Shown piece after piece: positions 26,310 to 36,562 of a stretch of DNA of 64,000 bases. The notes beneath the pieces were generated by a model, which worked only from the letters and a program-made list of their open reading frames with translations, ran no database searches and was not told where the DNA came from. Source of the stretch: Shewanella aquimarina (GTDB lineage Bacteria > Pseudomonadota > Gammaproteobacteria > Enterobacterales > Shewanellaceae); the NCBI RefSeq assembly GCF_023349185.1, contig NZ_JAKIKY010000004.1:62001-126000 (forward strand), in the 5' to 3' direction. The position numbers were made by a program, and so were the translations under genes. Position 1 is the stretch's first letter, and every line of letters starts with the position of its first letter.

Positions 26310-28505
26310 ATGTCATCCGATACGCAACAGGGCCCCCTATCGCTAGAGCAGACGCTTGCTTACTTATGCGAGCACGATCTGGAAGAGGAACTGCAGCTTA
26401 TTCTGCAGCAACTTGCCGCCAGCAATCAGTGTGATGGCCTGTTTCTGTTACGTATCGGCAAGGGACGTCTGCCCGTGCAGATAGAAGCCATGTACCAGTC
26501 CGATGCCTCTATTTTCAGTAAGCGCGACGCCGAGATGTTGCTCAGTCGGGTCGCCAATAACCGTCACCTGCACTCCTACACCTCCCTGCGCGAACCTGCC
26601 ATAGTCGAAGATGTGACCGCTATCATCGATGATGAGGACAGCCGTCTGCGCCTCAACCAGGCCAAGATCCGCAGCGTGTTACTCTTGCCGGTAGGCGGCG
26701 AGAGACACTATATCTTCGGCGCCTATCGTTATGACTGTGACGGCAAATGGCCCGAGGCTATTCGCCACAATCTGCTGCTGGCCGGCAGTATGCTGGGGCT
26801 GGCCCAAGAGGCGGCGCGTCAGCGTTTAAATGCCAAGAGTAACGAGCTGGTCTGTATCGAGCATCTCTATCGCCTGCCAATTCCCTGCGTGCATATCGGC
26901 GTGGATGACAGGGTGATTCGTTACAATCAGAGTGCGGCCGAGATATTGCGAGTGGAGACGCTGCAGAAGGTGGAGAGCCTGGTGCCTAAGCGGGAGCAGA
27001 AGCGTCTGCTCGAGACCATGGCCCTGGTGAGAGATCAGCTGCTGGAGCAATCCAGCTGCGAGGTACCGCTGAAATATGCCTTGGACGATGACTTGTCCAA
27101 GGTGACCTTTCTCTGCCTGTCCGGTGAAGACGGCCCCATTCTCATGCTGGTGGAGCCCGTGGGCGAGCCTGCTGTGGAGAGCGAAGAGCGCAGCGTTTCG
27201 CTCAATTTCGACTCGCTGACCGGGCTGCCCAATCGCGCCTACTTCGAGGCCCTGTATGATCTGGCCAATCCCTGTCAGTGCGAGCGCTCTACCTTCGTCG
27301 GCTTCATCAACCTGGACAGGTTTCAGGTAGTCAATAATGTCAGCGGTCACAGGGCCGGCGATCAGCTCTTGTGCCAGCTGGCCGCCCGCCTGAGCCAGCT
27401 GGTGCGCAAGGAAGATGTTATCGCCCGTCTCAGCGGCGATGAATTTGGCATCCTGATGCCCAATATCGATGCGCAGAGTGCCGAGCAGGTGGCCGAGCGT
27501 ATCTGTCATGCGATGGCTAACCATGAGTTTTGCTGGGAGGGGCGCCGCCATAGCGTGAGCGTCAGTATGGGGATGGCCCGCTGCGAGAGCGAGGTCGACT
27601 CTGTCTCGGATCTGTTGCGCCGTGCCGGTGCCGCCTGTCGTCTGGTCAAGGAGAAGGGCGGTAACGCCTGGTATTTCTATAGTGCCCAGGATCCCGTGGT
27701 CGAGAAACTCAATACCGAGATGAACGCCTCGGTGGATATCGTCGGTGCCTTGGCGAATGACAGGTTTGAACTCTTCTATCAGCCCATAGAGCCTCTGAAT
27801 GTCAACGACGACGGGCTGCACTTTGAGATCTTGCTGCGCATGCGTTCACCCGAGGGGGAGCTGATCCCACCGGGGATCTTTCTGCCCGCCGCCGAGCGTT
27901 TTAATCTGGCGTCCAAGCTGGATCGCTGGGTGATCGATAAGCTGCTGCGTTGGGGCAGCGAACACCTGGCGCTGTGGCAATCCCTCTCCATGGTGTCGGT
28001 GAACCTGTCGGCGCTCTCCATCAGCGACAGCGAATTTATCAACTGGCTGGAGATGCGCCTGCTGGGCGAGCCCGAGCTGGTGAGTAAGCTCTGTTTCGAG
28101 ATCACCGAGACGGCGGCGGTGAGCCAGCTGGATCATGCCACCGGGCTAATCAATACGGTGAAGCCACTTGGCTGTAAGCTGGCGCTGGATGACTTTGGTT
28201 CAGGGTTCTCCAGCTTTGCCTATCTTAAGTTGCTCAATGTCGATTATGTGAAGATTGACGGCCAGTTCATTCAGCACCTGTGTGAGGATCGCGCCGACCA
28301 GGCCATCGTCTCCGCCATCTGTCAGCTCGGCCGTGACATGGAGTTTGAGATAGTGGCCGAGTTTGTCGAGTCGCTCGAAATCGCCAAACACCTGCTAAAA
28401 CTGGGCGTCGAGTTTGGCCAGGGCTATGGCATAGCCTGTCCCGCGCCGCTGGCGACCCTGACCTCGGGTGAGGGACTGCACTGGTATCGCGAGCTGGAAG
28501 GTTAA
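26310..28505 (+). CDS. Cytoplasmic GAF/PAS-GGDEF-EAL cyclic-di-GMP enzyme
   Basis: A 731-residue signalling protein without signal peptide or membrane helix. Order: a GAF-like sensor (about 15-175), a PAS-like part (about 185-290), GGDEF (about 300-465) and EAL (about 475-725). The GGDEF active motif reads SGDEF (S375 in place of the first Gly). The EAL motif reads FEILLRM (E506). The remaining phosphodiesterase residues are present: NLS, CFEITET, DDFGSGFSS, VKIDGQF and AEFVES. This suggests an active phosphodiesterase with a possibly regulatory or weak cyclase. It stands alone between thpR and hrpB. Confidence 0.9.
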   Translation: MSSDTQQGPLSLEQTLAYLCEHDLEEELQLILQQLAASNQCDGLFLLRIGKGRLPVQIEAMYQSDASIFSKRDAEMLLSRVANNRHLHSYTSLREPAIVEDVTAIIDDEDSRLRLNQAKIRSVLLLPVGGERHYIFGAYRYDCDGKWPEAIRHNLLLAGSMLGLAQEAARQRLNAKSNELVCIEHLYRLPIPCVHIGVDDRVIRYNQSAAEILRVETLQKVESLVPKREQKRLLETMALVRDQLLEQSSCEVPLKYALDDDLSKVTFLCLSGEDGPILMLVEPVGEPAVESEERSVSLNFDSLTGLPNRAYFEALYDLANPCQCERSTFVGFINLDRFQVVNNVSGHRAGDQLLCQLAARLSQLVRKEDVIARLSGDEFGILMPNIDAQSAEQVAERICHAMANHEFCWEGRRHSVSVSMGMARCESEVDSVSDLLRRAGAACRLVKEKGGNAWYFYSAQDPVVEKLNTEMNASVDIVGALANDRFELFYQPIEPLNVNDDGLHFEILLRMRSPEGELIPPGIFLPAAERFNLASKLDRWVIDKLLRWGSEHLALWQSLSMVSVNLSALSISDSEFINWLEMRLLGEPELVSKLCFEITETAAVSQLDHATGLINTVKPLGCKLALDDFGSGFSSFAYLKLLNVDYVKIDGQFIQHLCEDRADQAIVSAICQLGRDMEFEIVAEFVESLEIAKHLLKLGVEFGQGYGIACPAPLATLTSGEGLHWYRELEG

Positions 28506-28607
28506 GAGATGTTAACCTAAGGCAAGGCCTATGCAGGGACTCCTCTGTTTAGCTTTGGCCTCATCTTTAGTAAACTGTCGCCAGTTTTTGCCGATTGAAC
28601 ACCGCCC

Positions 28608-31130
28608 TTGAATCAAGCAGCCCAACCTGTACCCAATTCTGTCCCTATCCAGTCACTCCTTGGCGAGATTAAGCAGGCGCTGGCGGATAACGCCCAGCTG
28701 ATCCTGCAGGCGCCAACCGGTGCGGGTAAGTCGACCGCACTGCCGCTAGCCATGCTCGACTGGCCTGAGATCGAGGGCAAGATCCTCATGCTCGAGCCAA
28801 GGCGTATCGCGGCCCGCAGCGTGGCGCATTTTATTGCCGCCAGGCGGGGGGAGGCCGTGGGTCAGTCTGTGGGTTTTCGGGTGCGCGGCGAGTCGAGCGT
28901 TAGCGCCAAGACGCGTCTCGAGGTGGTGACCGAAGGCGTATTAACTCGGATGATTCAACAAGACCCTGAACTATCTGGCTACGGCTTGATCATCTTCGAT
29001 GAGATCCATGAGCGCCACCTCACCACAGATCTCGGCCTGGCACTGGCGCTGGAGGTACAGGCCTCGTTTCGCGAAGATCTTAAAATTCTGGCGATGTCGG
29101 CCACCCTAGACGGTTTGCCGCTAAAAGCGCTGATGCCCGAGGCGGCGAGCCTGGTGAGTGAGGGGCGCAGCTTCCCGGTGAGTCTGAGTTACCGCCCCGG
29201 TGCCGCCCATCAGGACTGGCTGCTGCATATGGCCAAGGTGATCGTCGAGGCGGTGACCGAGCATCAAGAGGGCTCATTGCTGGCCTTTCTGCCTGGCCAG
29301 CGAGAGATAGCGCGGCTACAGACCCTGTTATCGGAACGGCTCGATGCTAAGCAATTTTTAATTACGCCGCTTTATGGCGCCCTGCCGCCGGCTCAACAAG
29401 ACAGCGCCATCGCGCCGCCACCGCCGGGGATGCGTAAGCTGGTGCTCGCCACCAACGTGGCCGAGTCGAGTCTGACCATTCAAGATATCCGTCTGGTGGT
29501 GGACGCAGGCTTTAAGCGTCAGGCAAGTTTCAACCCTAGGACGGCGGTGAGCCGCCTGTCACTCAAACGGATCAGCCAGTCGTCGGCGGCGCAGCGTAGC
29601 GGCCGCGCAGGGCGTCTGAGTGAAGGCCACTGCATTCGCCTCTGGCCGCAGCAGGAGCATGAGCGTCTGCTCAAGGCCGATGAGCCCGAGATCCTCCATG
29701 GGGACTTAACCAACGCAGTTCTGGACGCCGCATTTTGGGGCGTGAATGCCCTCGATGCGCTGCCACTGATCTCGCCCCCGTCCGAGGCTAACGAGACGGT
29801 AGCCTGGAATCTGTTGCAAGCCTTGGCGCTGGTGGATGGCGACAGGCGTATTACCGCCCATGGCCGCGCCGCCTATCGCCTCGGCTGTCATCCGCGCCTG
29901 GCGCACATGCTGCTGGCCGCCAGGGAGATGGACGGCATGGATGCGCCCTATTACCTGCCGCTCGCGGCGGTGCTGGCGGCGCTGTTGGAATCTCGCGCCC
30001 TGGCGAGACGCGGCGCCGATATCAGCCGTTATCTGAGCGATGCCAGGAGCGGTGAAACGGCCAAGTTGGCGCAGCAATATCTGACCAGGATGGATGCCGG
30101 CCGAGGCAAGGAGATAGTGAAAGCCATTAGCGAGAGTCGCGACCAAGATATCGCAACCCTGCTGGCGCTGGCCTTTCCCGATCGCATCGCCAAGGCACGT
30201 GGTGCCAAGGGCTATCAGCTGGCCTGCGGCGCAGGCGTCGCCCTCAATGATGACGATGCATTGCAGGGTGAGCCCTGGCTGGTGGTAGCACAGTTTCAGG
30301 AGAGTGAAGGCCAGAGCAGTGGCCGGGTGCTGCTGGCGGCCAAGCTGGACGCGACGCTGTTTGACGGGGCGCTGGCCAGTCAGGTGAAGTCGGTTGTTGA
30401 GACTGGCTGGGATGAGGAGAAGGCGCGCTTTTACGGGTTAACTCAGCGGCGCATCGGCGCTATCATATTGCGGGAGCGCCCCCTGGCTACCCTGGATGAA
30501 GAGACGATCAAGCAGGCCGTTTATCAGCTGATCTGCACTAAGGGTCTCTCCCTGCTGGGCTTTGATGATAAGGTGGAGCAGCTTCGCCTGCGCATCGCCT
30601 TGGCAAGCCAGCTCGGCCAACCGGGTGATTGGCCCGATCTGAGTGATCAGGCCTTGCTCGCGACGCTGCCTGAGTGGCTTGGCCCCTATCTCGACGGTGT
30701 GCGCCGTCTTACTCAGCTCAAGGGACTGGATTTCTATACCTTGCTCCTGAATCGGATGGAGTGGGGGCTACAACAAGTGTTAAACGAGGCGCTGCCGAGC
30801 CATTGGCCGATGAAGACGGGCACTCGGGCGGCGATACGATATGAAAATTCGGGGCGAGCCCTGCTGAGTGTGCGCCTGCAGGAGGCGCTGGGCATGGCCG
30901 AGAGTCCCAGGCTGGCTCAGGGCAAGTTGACAGTGACCATGGAACTGCTGTCGCCGGCCATGCGACCACTGGCGCTGACTGCGGATCTGGCCAACTTCTG
31001 GGCGGGCCCCTATGTCGAGGTGAAGAAAGAGATGAAGGGGCGCTATCCCAAGCATCTGTGGCCGGACGATCCCGCCAACACCTTGCCGACTAAATTGACC
31101 AAGAAAAAGATGTCAGCAAAGGGGCTTTAG
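28608..31130 (+). CDS. hrpB: ATP-dependent RNA helicase-like HrpB
   Basis: A DExH helicase of 840 residues. Motifs are Walker A QAPTGAGKST, motif II FDEIHERH, motif III MSATLDG and motif VI SSAAQRSGRAGR. The C-terminal HrpB-specific part includes ELLSPAMRPLALTADLANFW. The cellular role is not well defined. TTG at 28608 is the only plausible start near the conserved N-terminus, and no strong ribosome site precedes it. The last codons overlap a stem-loop at 31115-31140. Confidence 0.93.
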   Translation: MNQAAQPVPNSVPIQSLLGEIKQALADNAQLILQAPTGAGKSTALPLAMLDWPEIEGKILMLEPRRIAARSVAHFIAARRGEAVGQSVGFRVRGESSVSAKTRLEVVTEGVLTRMIQQDPELSGYGLIIFDEIHERHLTTDLGLALALEVQASFREDLKILAMSATLDGLPLKALMPEAASLVSEGRSFPVSLSYRPGAAHQDWLLHMAKVIVEAVTEHQEGSLLAFLPGQREIARLQTLLSERLDAKQFLITPLYGALPPAQQDSAIAPPPPGMRKLVLATNVAESSLTIQDIRLVVDAGFKRQASFNPRTAVSRLSLKRISQSSAAQRSGRAGRLSEGHCIRLWPQQEHERLLKADEPEILHGDLTNAVLDAAFWGVNALDALPLISPPSEANETVAWNLLQALALVDGDRRITAHGRAAYRLGCHPRLAHMLLAAREMDGMDAPYYLPLAAVLAALLESRALARRGADISRYLSDARSGETAKLAQQYLTRMDAGRGKEIVKAISESRDQDIATLLALAFPDRIAKARGAKGYQLACGAGVALNDDDALQGEPWLVVAQFQESEGQSSGRVLLAAKLDATLFDGALASQVKSVVETGWDEEKARFYGLTQRRIGAIILRERPLATLDEETIKQAVYQLICTKGLSLLGFDDKVEQLRLRIALASQLGQPGDWPDLSDQALLATLPEWLGPYLDGVRRLTQLKGLDFYTLLLNRMEWGLQQVLNEALPSHWPMKTGTRAAIRYENSGRALLSVRLQEALGMAESPRLAQGKLTVTMELLSPAMRPLALTADLANFWAGPYVEVKKEMKGRYPKHLWPDDPANTLPTKLTKKKMSAKGL

Positions 31131-31140
31131 CCCCTTTGCT
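31115..31140 (+). terminator. Stem-loop at the hrpB stop
   Basis: AGCAAAGGGGCT pairs with AGCCCCTTTGCT, spanning the TAG stop. The T-tract after it is short (GTTTG), so termination may be weak and mrcB could be partly read through. Confidence 0.55.
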
Positions 31141-31157
31141 GTTTGACTGGAAATACG

Positions 31158-33545
31158 ATGACGAATAAAGAGACACCAAAACCACGCAGACCCCGCCAGT
31201 CTTCTACTCGAAAGCCTTCTACTGGCAAGTCGGCTAGTAGCAAGTCGGGCAAGAGTAAGACGGCCAAGAGCAAGCGTGCCGCTGCGGCGAGGCCGGGTTG
31301 GGGACGCAGGATCTGGTCGTTAAGCTGGAAGCTTGGTCTGATCCTGATTGCCGCCATGACCATCTACAGTATCTATCTGGATCAGATCATCGCCCGCAAG
31401 TTTGAGGGGCAGAAGTGGCACCTGCCGGCGCAGGTATTCAGCCGATCCATGGCCCTCTATCCCGGCGCCGCTGTGAGTCATGCTCAGCTGATCGCTGAGC
31501 TCAAGCTACTGGGCTACCGCAAGGTGGCCAACCCCCGCCAGGTGGGGGAATTTTCTGCCTCCATGACCAAGGTGGATCTCTGGCGTCGTCCCTTCCTGCA
31601 TCCCCAAGGATCCCAAGAGGCGCAGCGGGTGATGATCACCTTCGACAGTCAGGGGGTCGCCTCGGTGTCGCGCAATAGCGATCACCGCGAGCTGGCGGTG
31701 TTCCACCTTGAGCCGGTGTTGTTGGATCGCATGATCACCGGCGACGGTGAAGACCGGCTGTTTGTGGCCACGGATAAGCTCCCCCAGGCGATCGTCGATG
31801 CGCTGATCCTGGTGGAAGACAGGAGCTTCTACGAGCATCACGGGGTTAACCCCTTCGCCATCATACGTGCCGCCATGGTCAACATCAGCGCCGGGCGCAC
31901 TGTGCAGGGTGGTTCGACCCTGACCCAGCAGTTGGCGAAAAACTTCTTCCTCTCCAGTGAGCGCTCCATCATACGTAAGCTCAGAGAGGCCTTGATGGCG
32001 ATCATTATCGATTTTCGTTACGACAAGGATGAGATCCTTGAGGCCTACCTCAACGAGGTCTATATGGGCCAGGATAAGTCTCGCGCCGTTCACGGCATGG
32101 GCCTGGCCTCTCAGTTCTATTTCGGTCGGCCGATCGCCGAGTTGACCCTGCCGCAGCAGGCCTTCCTTGTGGCGGCAATCAAGGGGCCTTCCTACTACAA
32201 CCCCTGGCGTTATCCTGAGCGGGCTCAGGAGCGACGGGATCTGGTGCTGCGCCTCTTGATGGAGTCGGGACAGCTGCCGGTGGCCCAGTACAAGGCCGCG
32301 GTGGAATCTCCCCTCGGTGTGCGTAAGGCGAGCAAGCCTGTGCATCAGAAGTTGCCGGCCTTCTTCGCCGTGGTGCGCGGCGAGTTGTCCCGCCGATTCG
32401 GCGACAGCCTGTTGCAGCAGTCGGGCATCAAGGTTTACACCACCCTAGATCCCCTGGCCCAGGAGGCGGCGGAGCAGGCGGTGCGCTCGACCATGAAAAA
32501 CCTGGAGCAGCGCGACAAGGCGCTGCAGGTGGGCATGGTGGTCACCGACAAATACTCTGCCGGTATCGCCGCCATGGTGGGCGACAAGGTGCCTAGTTAT
32601 CAAGGCTTTAACCGCGCGGTGGAGATCCGCCGCCCCATAGGCTCGCTGATCAAGCCGTTCGTCTATGCCACGGCGTTGACCCATGGAGACAAGTACACCC
32701 TGGCGACGCCGTTAAAGGATGAGCCCATCACTCTGACCAACTCCCATGGCAAGACCTGGTCGCCGCAAAACGTCAACAAGCAGTTCTCCGGCGAGGTGCC
32801 GCTATTGACCGCCTTCAAGAAGTCGATGAACGTGCCGACGGTCAACCTGGGGATGGCGATTGGTACAGACGCTGTGGCAACCACCCTGGCCAAGTCTGGC
32901 TGGAACGAGGCGATCCCCGAGTATCCTTCCATGCTGCTGGGGGCGGTCAACGGTTCGCCCTTGATGGTGGCCCAGGTGTATCAGACCCTGGCCGATAACG
33001 GTCGCTACCGTCAGCTGAGTGCGGTGACCCATGTGCTGGATGCCGATAATCAACCTCTGTCGGCCAGTCAGCGCGCGACGGATCAGGCGATCCCCGTGGC
33101 CAGCGACTTCCTGGTGCAACATGCCATGACTCAGGTGGTGCAATCGGGCACTGCCGCCAGGTTGGGCCAAGCCTTCCCGGGCGTGACCCTGGCGGGTAAG
33201 ACGGGTACCAGTAACGATTCGCGCGACTCCTGGTTTGCCGGATTCGATGAGCGTAACGTGGCGGCCGTCTGGGTGGGGCTGGATGACAACGGCAAGACCA
33301 GCCTCTATGGCAGCAGCGGTGCCATGGCCGTCTACCAGGCCTTCCTCAAGCAGCGCGCGCCCATCGGCCTGAGACGTACGCCGGTAAGTGGTGTGGTGCC
33401 TGGATATTTCGATGCCAAGACGGGCGTCGCCAAGGAGAAGGGCTGCAACAATGTGGTGGCGCTACCGGCCTTGAGTGAGAGTTATCATCCGGCCAAGAAC
33501 TGTGGCGATCCGCTGTCATGGTGGCAGAAGCTGATGGGCGGCTAG
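31158..33545 (+). CDS. mrcB: Penicillin-binding protein 1B (bifunctional murein synthase)
   Basis: An inner-membrane glycosyltransferase/transpeptidase of class A. It has a basic Lys/Ser-rich cytoplasmic tail, one membrane helix (LGLILIAAMTIYSIYL), a UB2H-like region and the GT51 domain (EDRSFYEHHGVNPFA, GGSTLTQQLAKN). The transpeptidase has SxxK in RPIGSLIKPF, SxN in KKSMNVPT and KTGT in LAGKTGTSND. The ATG at 31158 (795 aa) is preferred to the in-frame TTG at 31143, which lies in the stem-loop after hrpB. A bidirectional terminator follows. Confidence 0.95.
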   Translation: MTNKETPKPRRPRQSSTRKPSTGKSASSKSGKSKTAKSKRAAAARPGWGRRIWSLSWKLGLILIAAMTIYSIYLDQIIARKFEGQKWHLPAQVFSRSMALYPGAAVSHAQLIAELKLLGYRKVANPRQVGEFSASMTKVDLWRRPFLHPQGSQEAQRVMITFDSQGVASVSRNSDHRELAVFHLEPVLLDRMITGDGEDRLFVATDKLPQAIVDALILVEDRSFYEHHGVNPFAIIRAAMVNISAGRTVQGGSTLTQQLAKNFFLSSERSIIRKLREALMAIIIDFRYDKDEILEAYLNEVYMGQDKSRAVHGMGLASQFYFGRPIAELTLPQQAFLVAAIKGPSYYNPWRYPERAQERRDLVLRLLMESGQLPVAQYKAAVESPLGVRKASKPVHQKLPAFFAVVRGELSRRFGDSLLQQSGIKVYTTLDPLAQEAAEQAVRSTMKNLEQRDKALQVGMVVTDKYSAGIAAMVGDKVPSYQGFNRAVEIRRPIGSLIKPFVYATALTHGDKYTLATPLKDEPITLTNSHGKTWSPQNVNKQFSGEVPLLTAFKKSMNVPTVNLGMAIGTDAVATTLAKSGWNEAIPEYPSMLLGAVNGSPLMVAQVYQTLADNGRYRQLSAVTHVLDADNQPLSASQRATDQAIPVASDFLVQHAMTQVVQSGTAARLGQAFPGVTLAGKTGTSNDSRDSWFAGFDERNVAAVWVGLDDNGKTSLYGSSGAMAVYQAFLKQRAPIGLRRTPVSGVVPGYFDAKTGVAKEKGCNNVVALPALSESYHPAKNCGDPLSWWQKLMGG

Positions 33546-33571
33546 GCGCTATCAGGCTTTCCATAGTTAAT

Positions 33572-33600
33572 AAAAAAGCTCACCTTAGGTGAGCTTTTTT
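33572..33600. terminator. Bidirectional terminator between mrcB and the PepSY gene
   Basis: AAAAAAGCTCACC pairs with GGTGAGCTTTTTT around TTA. It serves the convergent genes on either side. Confidence 0.9.
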
Positions 33601-33667
33601 ATTGTATTGCTGGATTGAGCCGCGCTATATGGCGCTCTCTGTCTTGGTGGCAGAAGTTAGGGCCTAG

Positions 33668-34468
33668 TTACTTACGGCGTTTCTTAGGCTTGGCCTGTTG
33701 CCATAGATAGAGGCCGGAGATCGCCATGAAGATGAGACAGAGGGCGACGAGATCCATCATCAGCGAGCCGGCTAGCCCGACGATGCGGCCGCTGTGCAGG
33801 TCCAGCAGCACACGCTCCCAAGTGAGGTGCATGGCGCGGGCGCTGAGTGATAACTCCTGGATGAGCGCGTGACTCTTGTCATCGGCCAGCGGCGCCTGCC
33901 AGTCGAGGGTCACCAGAGGCTTTGCCGCCTGCCACTCGATGAGATCGGCATCGCTCAGATAACTGCCCGAATCTGTGTCGAGCCATAGCTGCTGGCCGTC
34001 ACCTGTGGGCAGAAGGCCCAGTGCTTTGAGATCTTGAGGCAGGCCGGTTGCCCGGCCCTGCTGTTCAAGCAATGCGCCGTCTTGGCTCAGCAGATAGAGG
34101 TGCTGGGCGTCGATGGCCACATAGTGCTCGCCATAGGCTAGGGCACCAAGCAGCGGCCCTTGGGCTTCTAATACAGGTTTGCCTTTTAGCCAGAGCAGGT
34201 TATCACTGGTGGCGAGCAGTGGCTGTGTTTCGAAGATGGCGACCCGGCCAGGCGCCTTGATGCCATAGTGATCCAGCAGCCAGCTCTGATGTACATGGGC
34301 GCTGTCTAGTGCGAAGTCGTTGCTGTGGTTGATTAAGACGCCAGTGACTGCAACCATGACCACTAAGAGGGCGCTGGCGATCCCTAAGCGTCTGTGCCAG
34401 GGGCGGAAGATCTTGGCGAGTTTCTGCCACAGGGGTTTACGATGGGGGTGGCGGGGCTTGTTTGTCAT
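33668..34468 (-). CDS. PepSY-associated membrane protein
   Basis: A 266-residue inner-membrane protein. An N-terminal helix follows FRPWHRRLG (ALLVVMVAVTGVLINH) and a C-terminal helix (LMMDLVALCLIFMAISGLYLW) precedes a basic tail. A ~190-residue periplasmic part lies between them. This is the architecture of PepSY-TM proteins, several of which act in flavin- or haem-linked electron transfer across the membrane. It lies downstream of the FMN-binding protein and porin on the same strand, which supports a shared redox role (inference). Confidence 0.8.
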   Translation of the reverse strand: MTNKPRHPHRKPLWQKLAKIFRPWHRRLGIASALLVVMVAVTGVLINHSNDFALDSAHVHQSWLLDHYGIKAPGRVAIFETQPLLATSDNLLWLKGKPVLEAQGPLLGALAYGEHYVAIDAQHLYLLSQDGALLEQQGRATGLPQDLKALGLLPTGDGQQLWLDTDSGSYLSDADLIEWQAAKPLVTLDWQAPLADDKSHALIQELSLSARAMHLTWERVLLDLHSGRIVGLAGSLMMDLVALCLIFMAISGLYLWQQAKPKKRRK

Positions 34469-34622
34469 CTATGGCGTTCTTTATTCTGACTATTATCTGG
34501 CGCGCGGCCGAAAGCAGACTCATGGATGCCCGGCGCTGACAGCCTGTTGGATACGAAAAGAGCAGGGCTAGCCTGCTCGCTGGTCATCATATAACAGCCT
34601 TTAGAATAACGCCAACCTAGGC

Positions 34623-35141
34623 TTAGGGCTTGTTGACCTTGTCGTCCAGATAGAGGGCGATGCGTGATAGCTTAGTCAGGGCGCGTACCGACAGGGTGGC
34701 CCCTGTGATGCCATCTATCTTGCGATCCAGCTGATGTTCCTCGGTAAGCCTGGCCTGCTTAAACTGATCGGTGAAAAACTCGTGGCGTACCTCGTCGCCG
34801 CGGCTCTCACGGTAGACCAGCACCTTGGTCTGCACTATCGCCTTGTCTTTCACATGAATGCCGACCGTGATGGGGGACTCCTTGCCTATCTCTTCGAGGA
34901 TCCAAACTGTCTCGCCTTGTTGCAGCCAGTAGCGAAGGCGCATCTTGTTGAATTTATGCGCCAGGATATCTTCGATCACCAGCTTGTCGCTATCCTCTAA
35001 CCAGTAGACCTTAGCCTTGGGCATGGGGCCTGCAAAGGCCTGGCTGATAAAGTCTTCACTGCTTTGGTAGACGCTGGCGGCCTGTACGCAGAAGGCGGTG
35101 AAGAGTGAGGCAAATATAAGTTTGATAGAGAGAGACTTCAT
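34623..35141 (-). CDS. Exported FMN-binding protein with a flavinylation motif
   Basis: A periplasmic FMN-binding domain protein of 172 residues with a signal peptide (MKSLSIKLIFASLFTAFCVQ). The C-terminal DGITGATLS (143-151) fits the D-x-x-[ST]-G-A-[ST] motif at which ApbE attaches FMN covalently, through T149. The ATG at 35141 is preferred to the TTG at 35159, as it gives a clean signal peptide. It lies between the PepSY protein and the porin. A role in periplasmic electron transfer, perhaps to a metal or other acceptor, is inference. Confidence 0.85.
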   Translation of the reverse strand: MKSLSIKLIFASLFTAFCVQAASVYQSSEDFISQAFAGPMPKAKVYWLEDSDKLVIEDILAHKFNKMRLRYWLQQGETVWILEEIGKESPITVGIHVKDKAIVQTKVLVYRESRGDEVRHEFFTDQFKQARLTEEHQLDRKIDGITGATLSVRALTKLSRIALYLDDKVNKP

Positions 35142-35319
35142 TGGATGACCCGGTAGCAAGAGTGGAGGAGGCCTGTGGTAATGAATCCGTTCAGCTGTTG
35201 TTTCATTGTGCTTGTTAACTATGACTAAGACACCTCGTAAAGTGGCTTAGCCATAGGCAGTGCTCAATGGGAGCATTGAGCACTGCGGTATCTGCTATTG
35301 GCTTAGATGGGCCAAAGGC

Positions 35320-36492
35320 TTAGAACTGGTAGCCAACGCCTAGGTTGAAACCGTCGGCATCCTTAGCGCCACCAACTTTTTCGTAGTCGGCCTTGAAGAC
35401 AACGTTTTCGTGCAACCAGTAGTTGATACCTACGTTAGTTTGCTCGACCTTAGTGTCGGCGCCGTTACCTGCGTTGTTGTCATACTCGTTGTAGCGAGCG
35501 AAGACACCAAAGCTTTCGTTGAAACGGTAAGATGGCTCGATATACCAACCTGTTTGCTCATCACGGCCAAGTGCTTCAGCTTCTTTACCATCGATATCCC
35601 ACTGAGCATAAAGTGCCTTAACGGTGAAGTTTTCGATGTTGTAGATAGCGTGTGCAGTCAATAGGGTCGCAGAAGCGGTATCGACATCTCCACGGCCTTG
35701 AGTCAGATCAGATTGGTACTGCACGGTAGCAGCCAGCTCTAGACCTGGAACGGCAGTGTATTTAACGCGTGCTGTGTACGCCAGATCTTCAGCTTTTGCC
35801 TTAGAAACTTTCTGACGACCGCCACGGATCTTGTAGTCTTCGCCAACGTTCAGGCCAGAAGTGACTGCTGCATCGAAGGCTAGGCCTGGGGCTGCCTTAA
35901 CGTTTAGGTTTAGACCTGCTTCCCACCAAGTGGCAGGCAGGATGTTTTTCTCAACTGGGTTACGCTCAACACCGTAGAATGCTGGTGGCTCGTGAGTTTC
36001 GTTGATGATACCTACTGGCATCAGGAACAGACCCGCCTTACCTGTCAGCATGTCGTTGAAATCGTGCTCGATGTAAGCCTGCTCTAGCTCGACTTCACCG
36101 TTCTGGCCGTCACCAGAGATAGAGTGCTCTAGCTCTACTTCAGAGAAGAAACGTGTGTTTGAAGTAAATTCGTGGCCGAAGAAAAGTACGAAACGGTGGA
36201 AATCGAACTCTTTCTTGTCTGAACCTGATTTGTTGTCAGTGATGTTGTTGTAGTGAAGCTCACCATAACCACCGATAGTCGTCGCGCTCTTGGCTGAGCT
36301 GCTTTCTTCAACGGCGTCGGCTGTCTTCTCTACACGCTGCTCGGTTTGCTCTAGACGCTTCTCAAGATCTTTCAGCACTTTCTGTTGCTGTTCGATCACT
36401 TTACGCAGTTCTTGAGTCTCATCTGAGGCGATAGCGGCTTGGCTAGCGAATGCGCTGACCAGTGCTGCGGCAATTAGCGTTTTCTTCATCAT
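35320..36492 (-). CDS. Outer-membrane porin with N-terminal coiled coil
   Basis: A 390-residue protein with signal peptide (MMKKTLIAAALVSAFASQAAI). A short coiled coil (about residues 27-65, Glu/Gln/Lys-rich heptads) precedes a beta-barrel starting at TTIGGYGELHYNN. The barrel ends in a C-terminal aromatic (GVGYQF), as outer-membrane barrels do. The barrel resembles porins of the OprP/phosphate-selective-like superfamily; the substrate is unknown. Codon choice shows a highly expressed gene. An FNR-type and a Fur-like box lie upstream (36563-36596). It probably leads the unit with the FMN and PepSY genes. Confidence 0.85.
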   Translation of the reverse strand: MMKKTLIAAALVSAFASQAAIASDETQELRKVIEQQQKVLKDLEKRLEQTEQRVEKTADAVEESSSAKSATTIGGYGELHYNNITDNKSGSDKKEFDFHRFVLFFGHEFTSNTRFFSEVELEHSISGDGQNGEVELEQAYIEHDFNDMLTGKAGLFLMPVGIINETHEPPAFYGVERNPVEKNILPATWWEAGLNLNVKAAPGLAFDAAVTSGLNVGEDYKIRGGRQKVSKAKAEDLAYTARVKYTAVPGLELAATVQYQSDLTQGRGDVDTASATLLTAHAIYNIENFTVKALYAQWDIDGKEAEALGRDEQTGWYIEPSYRFNESFGVFARYNEYDNNAGNGADTKVEQTNVGINYWLHENVVFKADYEKVGGAKDADGFNLGVGYQF

Positions 36493-36562
36493 TTCTCTTC
36501 CCAGTTGTTGTATCAGGGTTATTAAGTTGCTGGCGATTCTATCAACTAGGCATCGTAATGCA

